DNA of 64,000 nt from Phytophthora hibernalis (lineage: Eukaryota > Oomycota > Peronosporomycetes > Peronosporales > Peronosporaceae). Shown one piece after another: positions 55,278 through 64,000 of this stretch. Each line of letters opens with the position of its first letter. The stretch's first letter is position 1. Below the pieces are notes generated by a model. That model made no database searches. It saw only the letters and a program-made list of their open reading frames with translations, and was not told the DNA's origin. Where the stretch lies: assembly GCA_012656075.1 (NCBI GenBank), contig JAAKBF010000151.1:186001-250000 (forward strand). The letters are read 5' to 3'. Position numbers and translations under genes: made by a program.

Positions 55278-56190
55278 AGTGCACATGGCGTTAGTGCTGG
55301 TGCAGAGAGCCAACAAGTTCAACTTCTCCTTCAACTACATGTATCTGTGGACGCCCAAGTACGGACCAACGGTAACTTTCAAATATCAAGACGTAAACTT
55401 CAAATGATATGAAATTGTCGATGTCAGTCAAGTATGTTAATATCTAATCCTCCAATTCACGTAGTCCAGAGTAACCCTGGTAGAAATGCATTCGCAGAGT
55501 CATCATCGGTTTGTCCGAGCAGCTCCTGAAATGATATTTCTCGTGTGCTTGCGCTAGACAACATCTCCACCTGTCCGAACAATTCGAACCCTGACGGATC
55601 ACGGCGAGTACTGTTCACACCGTATCCGGCACGATGTGGTTGCGACTGTGATTGCAGACGACGTCTTTTGTCGCGTGGAACAGGATCGAGAACTCTACTT
55701 ACAGGAACATTGAGCTGCCAATGCTTGTCGAACTGTCCCGGGGATAGCTCTAGGGCGCCATTTGATTCGACAGTCTGAATCATATCGTGCAGACAGGGGC
55801 GTCCATGGGTGCGACGCAGTAGACCGTCACAAACATACATGTCATCGCGGATTAACTGCGGGATCGTAGACTCTTCTTTTGCTGCTTGTACGCTGTTGTT
55901 CGTTGCTGCTTTTATCCACCACGGAAGAAGTCTCTGGAAGACGGTGACTAAATCTCCTTGCGAGTTATCTAGAAACGATTTCGTTTTTGCATGAGTTCCT
56001 TCCTCATATCATTTGAAGTTTACGTCTTGATATTTGAAAATTACCGTTGGTCCGTACTTGGGCGTCCACAGGTACATGTAGTTGAAGGAGAAGTTGAACT
56101 TGTTGGCTCTCTGCACCAGTACTAACGCCATGTGCTTCGGCTTTTCTGCCCGGGTGCTCCGCTGAGGGTGCTCCCTAACTCCTCCCCGAG
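55278..56190. repeat. Inverted repeat, ~130-bp arms with 595-bp spacer
   Basis: The left arm at 55278-55410 (GCACATGGCGTTAGTGCTGG to AAACTTCAAATGATAT) is nearly identical to the complement of 56005-56143. The right arm continues outward to about 56190 (GGGTGCTCCCTAACTCC). That extension plus the first 50 bp of the arm recurs at 63850-63937. Each arm, read towards the centre, encodes MALVLVQRANKFNFSFNYMY and LWTPKYG, so the arms may be a duplicated piece of a coding element. Confidence 0.85.
55457..55995 (-). CDS. Hypothetical protein between the inverted arms
   Basis: A single open frame of about 180 codons from 55995 to 55457, beginning in frame AKTKSFLDNSQGDLVTVFQR and continuing IPQLIRDDMYVCDGLLRRTH (Met at 55840), LSPGQFDKHWQLNVPVSRVL, a basic patch (PRDKRRRLQSQSQPHRAGYG) and an acidic C-terminus (ELLGQTDDDSANAF). 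No domain is recognised. The basic patch could be a nuclear localisation signal. An in-frame TGA separates it from the coding-like right arm, and the start codon is uncertain. It may belong to an unclassified mobile element formed by the arms. Confidence 0.4.
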
Positions 56191-56207
56191 GTCGTCGTCC
56201 TGGCCGT

Positions 56208-56519
56208 ATGCATCTTGTCCTGCCAGGGTATTTCCCAAAACAGGGACCCTGTCAACACCTGTTTCCCGGAACATGGACAAACATGATTTGCGCCAAAAGG
56301 GGGACCCGTAATTTTAGAGTGAAGCCATTTGAGTTTTGGATAGTTGCAAAACACAACGCAACGGCGGACTGGATCGCCAACTGGGCAATGGATAACAAAG
56401 CCAGTTGTATGCTCACTATAGACAAGGTAGGGGAAGAACACACGCTACGAAAAGGAGTGGAAGAGAGAATTGCTGCAGATGGAGCGCAATGGCTGGCGGA
56501 TGCACGGGCAGGGAGGTAG
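56208..56519 (+). pseudogene. LINE RNase H fragment
   Basis: The C-terminal end of an RNase H, IVAKHNATADWIANWAMDNK, corresponds to the H/N...AD..AN motif that ends LINE or retroelement RNase H domains (compare LQQRGDNRMAAELAKAAMES at 22439-22669). It is followed by a short tail and a stop at 56519. Upstream sequence is not recognisable, so only the 3' end of a 5'-truncated LINE is left. Confidence 0.55.
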
Positions 56520-56798
56520 CTGCTATGTAGAACCAGACGGAGACAGATAAACAGCAGGAAGGAGAGAATGCTGTAAGACTTGATAGGGAGTAATCACCTA
56601 TTGAGGATGGTTATTAGAGTTCAATCCGGGAGGATAAGTGACACAATGAGACGGCGTCAAACGAACTGATGCTTACGGACCATTTGGAGTTTTCGAGATA
56701 AACGGCTTTAAAGATTGGTCAACCAAAATCGAACCTAACCGAAATTTCTCACAAAGAGCCCCTTCCCACAATTACCCTTTTTCAGGTGTTTCGACTCG

Positions 56799-58364
56799 AT
56801 GGACACGAGGGTAACGGGCGTAGCTCCAGGCAGCAGCTCGCCTCCAGACGGTGGCGATGATGCAGACGACACTATGTCTCTCGGACAAGACCATCACAGG
56901 AAGCTACTAGGCTCACTTCGACCAAACCCAGAAGGATCAAGTGACGACGCCTCGGAAGATAGTTCATGGGAGCCTGTGTCGGACGATTCAAGTGGAGTGT
57001 CAAGTGCTGGAGTAGTTGCGGAAGAGCAATCGGAAGCAGAATCTGATGACGACTTCGCCGAGGACGGGAACGTCGTTTTGATTGACGACGAGCTTCGCGA
57101 TCGAGTTACGCGTTTAATTCGTGCAGATACGTGTGATGATCACTGCCTTCAAGGGAAGGCGGCGAAAACTTCTTGTGCTCTCTATCGTATATGACGCCCC
57201 AAGAAAAGAAACAGAGTGTACTAACGTCGCTGGTCATGCTGATGAAGACGGATACGGCAGTGCGTCGGCGTGGGACTGGAGTGCGACAGGTTTTCGCTTA
57301 CTTTCTTCCTCTAGTTGGGCGTGTGTGTCGTGAATCCTGGTGCGCCGTCTACGATGTCTCTACTGCAACCATCACTCGCTACCGACACCAGATACAAAGG
57401 GGCGCGTTCTCCGTCAAGACTCACCGTGGACTGATGAACATCAACGCTGCCAAGACGATATTCAATGGCTGGTGGATTGGTTCCGTTCATTTACGGCGAC
57501 GTTAGGTGACGTCGTTCCTGTACGAGTTCGGACTCAGAAAACGATTGATGGAGTTGTTCGCAAGCAGTACACCGACGAAAACTACACGTTGTTACCTATC
57601 AACGTTTCGGAAGTTACTTCAGCAGTATTGTCCTGTGATTCGAATCTGATCCCCTCAAAGAAACGTATGTGACCTGTGCTCCATCCTGTACGCCCGAATG
57701 CGCTCGAATGTAACTGCTGAACTCACCGAGGAGCTTGGCAGTCACACAGCTTCGGCCAAAGCGAAGAGGTACGGATATAGGAATCATTTTGTTTGGACAT
57801 GGATACTAACATCATTTTGATTTGCTGTGAACATTTTCAATAGGTTGGAGTATCAGTGTGAGTTACAAGCAGTATCTGAAGAACGTGCTGTGATTGTGAT
57901 AGACTTCAGCCAAAATCTCACGCTGCCGAGTGTGACTTCCACGCCATCCCAATGGTACTTTCTGTCGTTGGTGAACGTGAACGTGTTTGGCATTTACTAT
58001 TCCAACAAAAGCATTCAGTACAACTACGTCTACGACGAGTCGGTCGCTGGGAAAGGTTCAGACGAAGTTTATAGCATGCTCTATCACTTCATCCAGCGGA
58101 TTGTGCTTCCAAACGGTCATCGCAAACTAACTATCTACGCCGACAACTGCGGAGGGCAAAACAAGAACAACTACGTCGTCAAGATGCTGCTAGCATTGGA
58201 TCAAACCGGTGAACTCGAAACTGTCGAGCTCAAATTTTTGTGAAGGGCCACACAAAGAATGCCGTCGACCGTGGCTTCGGTCACATGAGGAAGAAGTTTG
58301 CGAAAGAAGACGTGTGGACTGGAAAACAATCTCGGAAGCGTGCCAAGAAATATAATTTATGCAA
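56799..58364 (+). pseudogene. Transposase-like gene with RNase H-fold core (DUF7869-like)
   Basis: ATG 56799 starts an acidic, Ser-rich N-terminal region of about 120 residues (ASEDSSWEPVSDDSSGVSSA). After a one-base shift near 57170 comes LCSLSYMTPQEKKQSVLTSL and VRQVFAYFLPLVGRVCRESW, a helical DNA-binding-like region, then HRGLMNINAAK. A further shift at about 57460 leads to QWLVDWFRSFTATLGDVVPV. The core (57827-58243) has ERAVIVIDFSQNLTLPSVTS, the strand QWYFLSLVNVNVFGIYYSNK and YADNCGGQNKNNYVVKMLLA. FVKGHTKNAVDRGFGHMRKK follows in another frame. The D...DNCGGQNKN...H pattern is typical of a family frequent in oomycete genomes that I associate with DUF7869; an RNase H-like nuclease or transposase role is inferred. 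Frame changes and lost C-terminal sequence indicate a decayed copy. Confidence 0.6.
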
Positions 58365-59061
58365 CTGAATGATGGCAGTTAATCCAAATGATCCTTTCGT
58401 CCAATACCTAAATTATCCAAAATGGGTCCTTCGTACCCAAAATTATAAATAATTACCCCTCACAAATTCAAGATCACTCATAGACCCTTCAATTTAGACC
58501 TGAAGGAATCCGAATTAGAACCTGGGAATAGTTGCAATTGCTTCAGCAGGAAAAAACTACGCAAAGGGAGCCATATAAAAATTCTAGAAAGTTGCATCTA
58601 CAGGGAGACATGTTTTTAGAGGACCGAAGCCTAACGAGTATTTCACTTTTCAATAGTCTGAAGGGACCATTCGAAAGAGGAGACGCTCCTCTTTCGAATG
58701 GTGTGCCTAAATCGCGATTAGTACTTAGGTTAGTAAGCATCTTTTCGTTTGACGCCGTCTCCAATATAACCACACGTTATTAAGCTTTGGAGAGCACACG
58801 AAGTTATGCTGTTACGGTATCACTACATGTACAATTTTGTAGCTTACACGTACACGCACCCACTGTGAGGCCGCGCAAAAGCTCGGGCTCAGTGTTTATG
58901 AAGTGCTACGGCCATATGGATACCAACAGTTGAAAGCCTCCTTCGGTCTACATAGAAGTGAAATTGTTATTCGGTTATCTCCACCAAGAATTTATCTGGA
59001 ATTCATACACCACGATATCCGCAGTGTAAGCCACGTCATGCCTTTCAATGCGGCCACGTCG
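58365..59061. other. No gene recognised (0.7 kb)
   Basis: AT-rich spacer between the transposase-like gene and the GH17 pseudogene. It contains one strong hairpin (58666-58702). Confidence 0.45.
58666..58702. repeat. 37-nt hairpin: 17-bp perfect stem, 3-nt loop
   Basis: ACCATTCGAAAGAGGAG (58666-58682), ACG, then the exact complement CTCCTCTTTCGAATGGT (58686-58702). It could be a foldback junction, a terminator-like structure or a small-RNA precursor. No neighbouring gene uses it obviously. Confidence 0.9.
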
Positions 59062-59928
59062 CTATGGCAGACTAATGTGCTGCGACTTGTCCGTTCCGAA
59101 GAGCCCAAAGTGCTTCTCGTACTCCTTGCCAGAGTAGCTAACTGACTGATCGTACATCATGAACCAGTACGACTGACCCTTGCCGCCAGAGAACCCGTAC
59201 ACGTAGTCCCAGAAGTACTGCGTCGTGGCACCGATCGAAGGAACGTTGCCAGAGTAGGTCTCGCCTGCATATGAGAAGCCGGTCTCCGTCAGGTGGAGCT
59301 TGTTCGAACCAAACTTTGACACCATTTGGTCCCACTGAGCCTCCAACTTCTTGAGGGATGACTGCGAGCCGGGCGTGAAGTACGGGTAAATGTTCACACC
59401 GATAACGTCACATGCATTCGCCAGAGTCCAGGCACCGGTAGCGATCAGCCATTCATTGATGCGTTGAACGGATCCGACGGGCGTGTTGCCAACGCAGTTC
59501 TTCACACGACGGATGTAACCAGCAATTTGCTCGGCTGACTACATGCCGAAGCTGCCATTCTGAAGATCCTCGTTACCGACGTAGACGGCCTCAACGGCCC
59601 ACTCGTTTCTGGCGTAACCGTCGCAGACTGCCTGGATCTGCGCGTCAATCTGCTGCGGGTTCTGGAGCTGCACCCCGACGGCAACGTGAAGGTTGGCGGC
59701 TGCGGCCATGTCGACGACGTTCACTCCATTGTATTGGGACTCGTATGTGCGGATGCTAGAGAAGTGCTGCGATACTTGCGCCATGTCGTTGGCAAGTACA
59801 TCCCAATTGACGTTTGGGTGGTGCCATGGGGCGTAGCAGACACCAGTGGAGAGTTGTCTGGCGTCGACGACACTTGTGGTGAAGGTGGCAGCTACGGCGA
59901 AGACAGTCAGAAACAGCGAAGACAACAT
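59062..59928 (-). pseudogene. GH17 glucan endo-1,3-beta-glucosidase with one stop codon
   Basis: ATG at 59928 (MLSSLFLTVFAVAATFTTSV, signal peptide) leads to 288 codons ending at 59062. The frame is intact except for a TAG at 59539-59541, at the position of a Tyr in the paralog at 62185 (FGKYSADQ there; FGM-stop-SAEQ here). The acid/base Glu (VYVGNEDLQNG) and nucleophile Glu (HLTETGFSYAG) of GH17 are both present, as are GVCYAPWHHPNVNWDVLAND and GVNIYPYFTPGSQ. The TAG gives a truncated 129-residue product without the nucleophile unless it is read through or is a sequencing error. It is divergent from the paralog, with 2.26 kb between them. Confidence 0.88.
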
Positions 59929-62184
59929 GACTTCTGGGCTGGGAGTATCTGGCTTGAGCTTCACAAGGAGTATTTCGGAATGAGCTCTCTGGAGACCTTC
60001 GACTCGAAGTTCGAGAGGGAATCGAATCCTATGGCGGTGACCGCGTGAGAGCTTTACTGTCCGAATTGGCGACGTGATACTCCATCTGTTTGAACGGACG
60101 TCAACCTACAGCAGCGAACACGTACATGCACCGAGGCAACCCACAAACAGCGAAAATTTAGCGCTCCGTGTACGTGCACTTCTGGGGTCTGTGGAAGCCG
60201 ATATCTCCACTGTCTGAGAGCGGTTTAACGGCCATTAGCCACGGATCTGAGTATTATATATTATTATGAGTAATTGCCGTTTGGGCTCTCAGAGTTCAAG
60301 GACATTGACTCAATCCCGTAGACCAATGCTCCAACTACAGCCTGTAGTCTACAGACTAATTGCATGTAGTTAACGACACCCGTCCTTGGTGTGTTGTGCT
60401 CGATTAATTGATGCTTCGTACGAAGTAGCTCATACACATGCACCTCGGAGGACACAAGATTGCAATGCATGAGCATGTACGCGTGTTCAGTGCTCTCTTG
60501 CTGTTGAGAGTGCACTGTATCATCGTGAAACCATGCAGTATACATTAGCGGTAGTGAGTGGATGCAAGCAGTGCAGCCGTAGCAAGACCGAGTGGTGGTG
60601 GTGGGGGCGGTGCCGGTGAAGTAGGGAAGGGCTACTCGGTGCTTCGAAGATAATTCGACATTGAGTGGCCTGCGTCGTAACTTTTGTGGCAGCGCCAATC
60701 GTTCTTTCGGTGACGAATGCGAACTGTGATAACGTGGGCGCGATAATATCGCGTGGCGCATAGCAGCAAGTTTTGGAGAAGTCAGACATTGCTGTAAGTA
60801 TATCGGTTGCAGCCCCGGCACGGAAATCGTGAGCTGTGTGCAATGGATAAGCAACGAATTTGGGATGACGTGTGCACCGACACGTGCACTTTACCAGACA
60901 CGGGGCCAATTACATGTACGCTTGAGACAGGTGCTCGTACATGTAGTTAGGTACAGTGAGCGGGGAAGCTGTGCATGTACCACACCATGCACGCAGAGCT
61001 TCCGCACTTTTATCGCAAACACATTTGCAAAGATCATTCGAATCGAGATGGGGCCACCCAACCAGCGGCGTGAACAGCCAGACGGGGGCCAAAGCTACGA
61101 GCTGTTTCGACTACACATTGACGACCGATTCAGACGATATACTAATCGAGTGTAAGATGCTTACTCCGTCGAGCAGAACAAAAGCACTCCTGAAGACTTT
61201 TGTCCATACAGGTCGCCGACCACACGACGCCGCCTGCCCCACCTCTAAAATCCAAAACGTGGGTTAACTTTCGTCGCCACGTCACGAACTCAAGCACCAC
61301 GATTGAAGTTCCGTTGCCAAATGCTGCGTGATACGCTTGCGGGCTCTGCTCTTGAGCTAGGGCCTCGGTGGAGAAGCGAGTCAACGCCGAGATACAATTC
61401 GACAATCGATTGATTTTGGCACTTGGCGACGCATAGAGCACCGAGACTCCCTCTTTGCTGACAGACAATCCCCAGAAACGGCACGAAAAATTGTGAGCTA
61501 CATGTACTGTATTGTGCCGTTGTCCGTTCCACGCGAAGCAACGATGAAAAGCAAGCTGCGTGAATTATTTCGCCAAGTGCTCTAATAACCCCATGAACAA
61601 ACTCCAAGCGTTATTAATAAAACAAGCTTGCCGAACGCCACCAATGGTTGAAAGGATCCGGTCTGTAAGATTAACGATGCTTCAGTACCTGTGCACTTGA
61701 GACCTTTGTAGTGTGCCGTCCTCGAGTCTCGAAAGAGGCAGTGTACTACAGTACAGTACAGTGCACGTACCGGTACCGTACAGCATTGCACAGTGCAATG
61801 CACATGTACTCTAGTTTACATCAGCGTTTACCAATGGCGTACAATCCCAGCGGACAGCGAAAACAGATCTGGAGATCGCAACTGGATCCTCCGCCAATGA
61901 CTGCCATACGATTCGACACCGTACAGATGACAACCATGTGGACTTCGGTCAATCCTCCGCCTCAAGCGCGAGTGTGTCGCGTACTGCTGGCAATGGCTTC
62001 GGCTGGTCTGGTCTGGCCTGGTCTGGTCTACCCCGGTCTGCCGCCCCACACTCTGCAAGGACACAAATTGTCGTTATCGCCGACGGCTGTCGGACTGAGA
62101 CCTCATTCCTCAACCTTCCTTGTCAAGCGCAAGGACCTTACACCAACCACTAAGCTTATCTGCAGCTACTAAAGCATTGAAGTG
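59929..62184. other. Spacer between divergent GH17 genes (2.26 kb)
   Basis: No convincing gene. It contains several short palindromes (TACATGTA near 60915 and 60940; GTACCGGTAC and GCATTGCACAGTGCAATGC at about 61769-61802) and a short CTGGT-rich run at 62003-62030. It presumably holds both GH17 promoters. Confidence 0.5.
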
Positions 62185-63069
62185 ATGAAGTTTGCGACGG
62201 CCTTCGCGTTTGCCACCGCCGTCGCGGTCGGTTCCACCGAAGCTCGCCTCAACATGGGTGTGTGCTACGCGCCGTGGCACCACCCCACCGTCAACTGGGA
62301 CGTGCTCGCGAACGACATGAAGCAGGTGTCGCAGTATTTCTCCAGCATCCGCACGTACGAGGCACAGATGAGCGGTGTGAACGCCGTCGACATGGCGGCG
62401 GCCGCCGGCATCCGTGTCGCGGTGGGCGTGCAGCTGTGCGACCCCAACCGCATCGACGCCGAGATCCAGGCGGTGTGCGACGGCTACTCCAGGAACCCCT
62501 GGGCCGTCGAGGCCGTCTACGTTGGCAACGAGGACCTCCAGAACGGGGGCTTCGGTAAATACTCGGCTGACCAGCTCGTCGGCTTCATCAACCGCGTGCG
62601 GAGCTGCGTGGGCAACACGCCGGTGGGGTCCGTGCAGCGCATCAACGAGTGGCTGAGCGCTGAGGGTGCTTGGCAGCTGGCCAACGCCATTGATAACATC
62701 GGCGTGAACATCTACCCGTTCTTCACGCCGGGCTCGCAGCCGTCCGTGCAGAAGCTGCAGGCGCAGTGGGACCAGATGGCGTCCAAGTTTGGTTCGAACA
62801 AGCTCCACCTCACGGAGACGGGCTGGCCGTACGCCGGCGAGAACTACGGCGACAACCAGCCGTCGTACGAAGGCATGCAGCAGTACCTGAACGACTACGT
62901 CACGTGGTCTGCGGACAAGGGCCAGTCGTACTGGTTCATGATGTACGACACGACGGTGAGCTACACTGGCGCGGAGTACGAGAAGCACTTCGGTCTCTCC
63001 GGCACGGACATGTCCCCGCACGTGAACATTCCGCAGGGTGCGAGCCAGCAGCGTCTCCGCCGCGACTAA
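62185..63069 (+). CDS. GH17 glucan endo-1,3-beta-glucosidase, secreted
   Basis: Intact 294-residue protein that hydrolyses beta-1,3-glucan, the main wall glucan of oomycetes; likely roles are wall remodelling or attack on external glucans. ATG 62185 (the GTG three bases before it is also open) starts MKFATAFAFATAVAVGSTEA, a signal peptide probably cleaved after about residue 20. The GH17 barrel follows: GVCYAPWHHPTVNWDVLAND (25-44), SSIRTYEAQMSGVNAVDMAA, general acid/base Glu116 in VYVGNEDLQNG, GVNIYPFFTPGSQ (173-185), nucleophile Glu211 in HLTETGWPYAG, and QSYWFMMYDTTVSY near the C-terminus. It lacks C-terminal membrane anchor, GPI signal and glucan-binding domains. GC-rich third positions fit strong expression. 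Its neighbour at 59062-59928 is about 70% identical by eye. Confidence 0.95.
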   Translation: MKFATAFAFATAVAVGSTEARLNMGVCYAPWHHPTVNWDVLANDMKQVSQYFSSIRTYEAQMSGVNAVDMAAAAGIRVAVGVQLCDPNRIDAEIQAVCDGYSRNPWAVEAVYVGNEDLQNGGFGKYSADQLVGFINRVRSCVGNTPVGSVQRINEWLSAEGAWQLANAIDNIGVNIYPFFTPGSQPSVQKLQAQWDQMASKFGSNKLHLTETGWPYAGENYGDNQPSYEGMQQYLNDYVTWSADKGQSYWFMMYDTTVSYTGAEYEKHFGLSGTDMSPHVNIPQGASQQRLRRD

Positions 63070-63433
63070 GCTCGTCTTGCAATGTCGCGTGGGGAAGATG
63101 GATGAATGAGAGACGCATGGACGATTCGCTCCTCACGACACAAAGTGGTTGATTCAAGAATTCCAGCACACCGGTGACTGACGGACTAGAGACCAAGCTT
63201 TTGCTTCTTGTTTCGGAAGTCAGTAATGAAAATGATTGATCGAAGTCGTTGTTGTTATTACTAATGCACTATACACTGGAACCACGTTTTCCGCTATTAA
63301 TATGTCTGCACCTTCGGAGGTAAAAGAGGCTGTGAACTGTGGATCTGACATTAGTCGAATCGACCGTTTGTGACTAAGGTTTTGTGTCGCTCCGCACTTG
63401 GCGTGTTGACAGCAAGGATCATTCGTTACACCT

Positions 63434-63805
63434 CTAGAGCCCACAAACCATTTGAACTGCCGTTTTCACAGTGCTACCGATGCCTGGAATGAGTTCGATC
63501 GCTAACGCCAGTTCGTTCACTGCTGTTGAGCACTCACGCGTTCCGGCTGTGCCCGACGCAATGTCTGTCAACCGAATTTCAATTAATAAGAACTCGGCGC
63601 GTAAGGTGCCGTCATCGTCGTAAGTGTTGACGCGAAGAATACTTGGCATGTTGCGACCCCAGGTGAGCTCAGTGCACTGAGGGTTGTTGTTGGTCGGGTA
63701 GCAGCTGCTGGCACAAACCATTCCGCCACAGCCCGGCGACGAAAGCTTTGGAGAGCACACGGACCAACCCGTCGGGTTGGTGATCTGCTGGACGCCATCC
63801 CACAT
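63434..63805 (-). CDS. Hypothetical Cys-rich protein, probably partial
   Basis: A 123-residue frame starting at 63805 (MWDGVQQITNPTGWSVCSPK) with seven Cys (SVC, PGC, MVC, SSC, PQC, REC, MVC). It ends ELALAIELIPGIGSTVKTAV and QMVCGL. Many Cys and the lack of basic stretches suggest an extracellular protein, but there is no signal peptide, and an in-frame stop lies just upstream of the Met. The upstream sequence (63850-63937) is a repeat arm, so the 5' part of the gene was probably lost. No family is recognised. Confidence 0.45.
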   Translation of the reverse strand: MWDGVQQITNPTGWSVCSPKLSSPGCGGMVCASSCYPTNNNPQCTELTWGRNMPSILRVNTYDDDGTLRAEFLLIEIRLTDIASGTAGTRECSTAVNELALAIELIPGIGSTVKTAVQMVCGL

Positions 63806-63849
63806 CGTTGGATGAACAAGTCACGAAGTCCCACCTGATATCCCGAGGT

Positions 63850-63937
63850 CGGGGGAGTTAGGGAGCACTCTCAGCGGAGCACCCGGGCAGAAAAAGACGA
63901 AGCACATGGCGTTAGTGCTGGTGGAGAGAGCCAACAA
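63850..63937 (+). repeat. Third copy of the inverted-repeat arm
   Basis: Matches the outer part of the right arm at about 56097-56190 (complement): GAGTTAGGGAGCACTCTCAG, CGGAGCACCCGGGCAGAAAA and GCACATGGCGTTAGTGCTGG. Similarity ends after GAGAGAGCCAACAA. It shows the arm sequence is a mobile or dispersed repeat end. Confidence 0.8.
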
Positions 63938-64000
63938 AAATATCTTGTTGAGTAAGCCCCAAATATATCTTTGCTGAGGCGTACTAAAGTAAGAGGGTAT

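Noticed and set aside
1..64000. RXLR, Crinkler, elicitin or NLP effector genes
   Set aside because: I looked for a signal peptide followed by RxLR/EER or LFLAK motifs and for the Cys patterns of elicitins, and found none that were convincing.
1..64000. tRNA, rRNA and CRISPR arrays
   Set aside because: No cloverleaf with a GTTCRANNC loop, no rRNA-like conserved blocks and no regularly spaced repeats were noticed. A tRNAscan run would be decisive.

Overview
The window looks like a repeat-rich stretch of an oomycete nuclear genome, most likely Phytophthora or a close relative. This rests on gene content: clustered SWEET sugar transporters with an oomycete-style C-terminal tail, ankyrin proteins built from short 'GHLEVVKWLH' units, secreted GH17 beta-1,3-glucanases, and transposons typical of oomycetes (Ty3/gypsy, Crypton, piggyBac, hAT, LINE). 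Introns are short (about 55 nt, GT-AG). I saw no rRNA, tRNA or CRISPR. The genus is inferred; the transposon and protein-family calls come from motifs I could read.

Layout. 0.6-2.5 kb: ankyrin gene (+). 2.8-7.0 kb: decayed Ty3/gypsy pol with chromodomain (-), overlapped by unknown coding-like sequence on +. 8.09-14.20 kb: a TTAA-flanked piggyBac-like element holding a decayed piggyBac transposase (+) and a SANT plus DOT1-like methyltransferase gene (-), interrupted by a 0.75 kb TIR element. 15.2-20.0 kb: two Crypton tyrosine-recombinase remnants (-) and a repeat copy encoding a chromodomain protein. 20.5-21.96 kb: end of a second piggyBac element in opposite orientation. 22.4-23.9 kb: LINE remnant. 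24.2-39.3 kb: six tandem SWEET genes (+), split by hAT fragments, MITEs and palindromes. 39.6-41.6 kb: second ankyrin gene (-). 43.0-48.5 kb: two different 5'-truncated gypsy elements meeting head to head at about 45.9 kb. 48.9-52.4 kb: long antisense coding region behind the + gypsy, followed by LTR-like sequence. 53.4-56.5 kb: unclassified repeats and a 130 bp inverted repeat. 56.8-58.4 kb: transposase-like gene with an RNase H-fold core. 59.1-63.1 kb: two divergent GH17 genes, one with a single stop codon. The window ends in a repeat arm.

The host genes fall into a sugar-transport block (SWEETs), ankyrin genes on either side of it, and a beta-glucan block (GH17). Nearly all frameshifts in otherwise good host genes are single missing bases in short homopolymers, mainly G or C runs. 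That suggests sequencing or assembly error rather than decay for the SWEET and ankyrin genes. The transposons, in contrast, carry substitutions at catalytic residues and real truncations.

The most interesting items are the piggyBac element with a chromatin-methyltransferase-like passenger, the gypsy element combining a separate RNase H, a chromodomain and an antisense ORF, the SWEET array with conserved tail motifs, a piggyBac-like end lying across the 3' end of one SWEET gene, and the inverted repeat at 55.3-56.2 kb.
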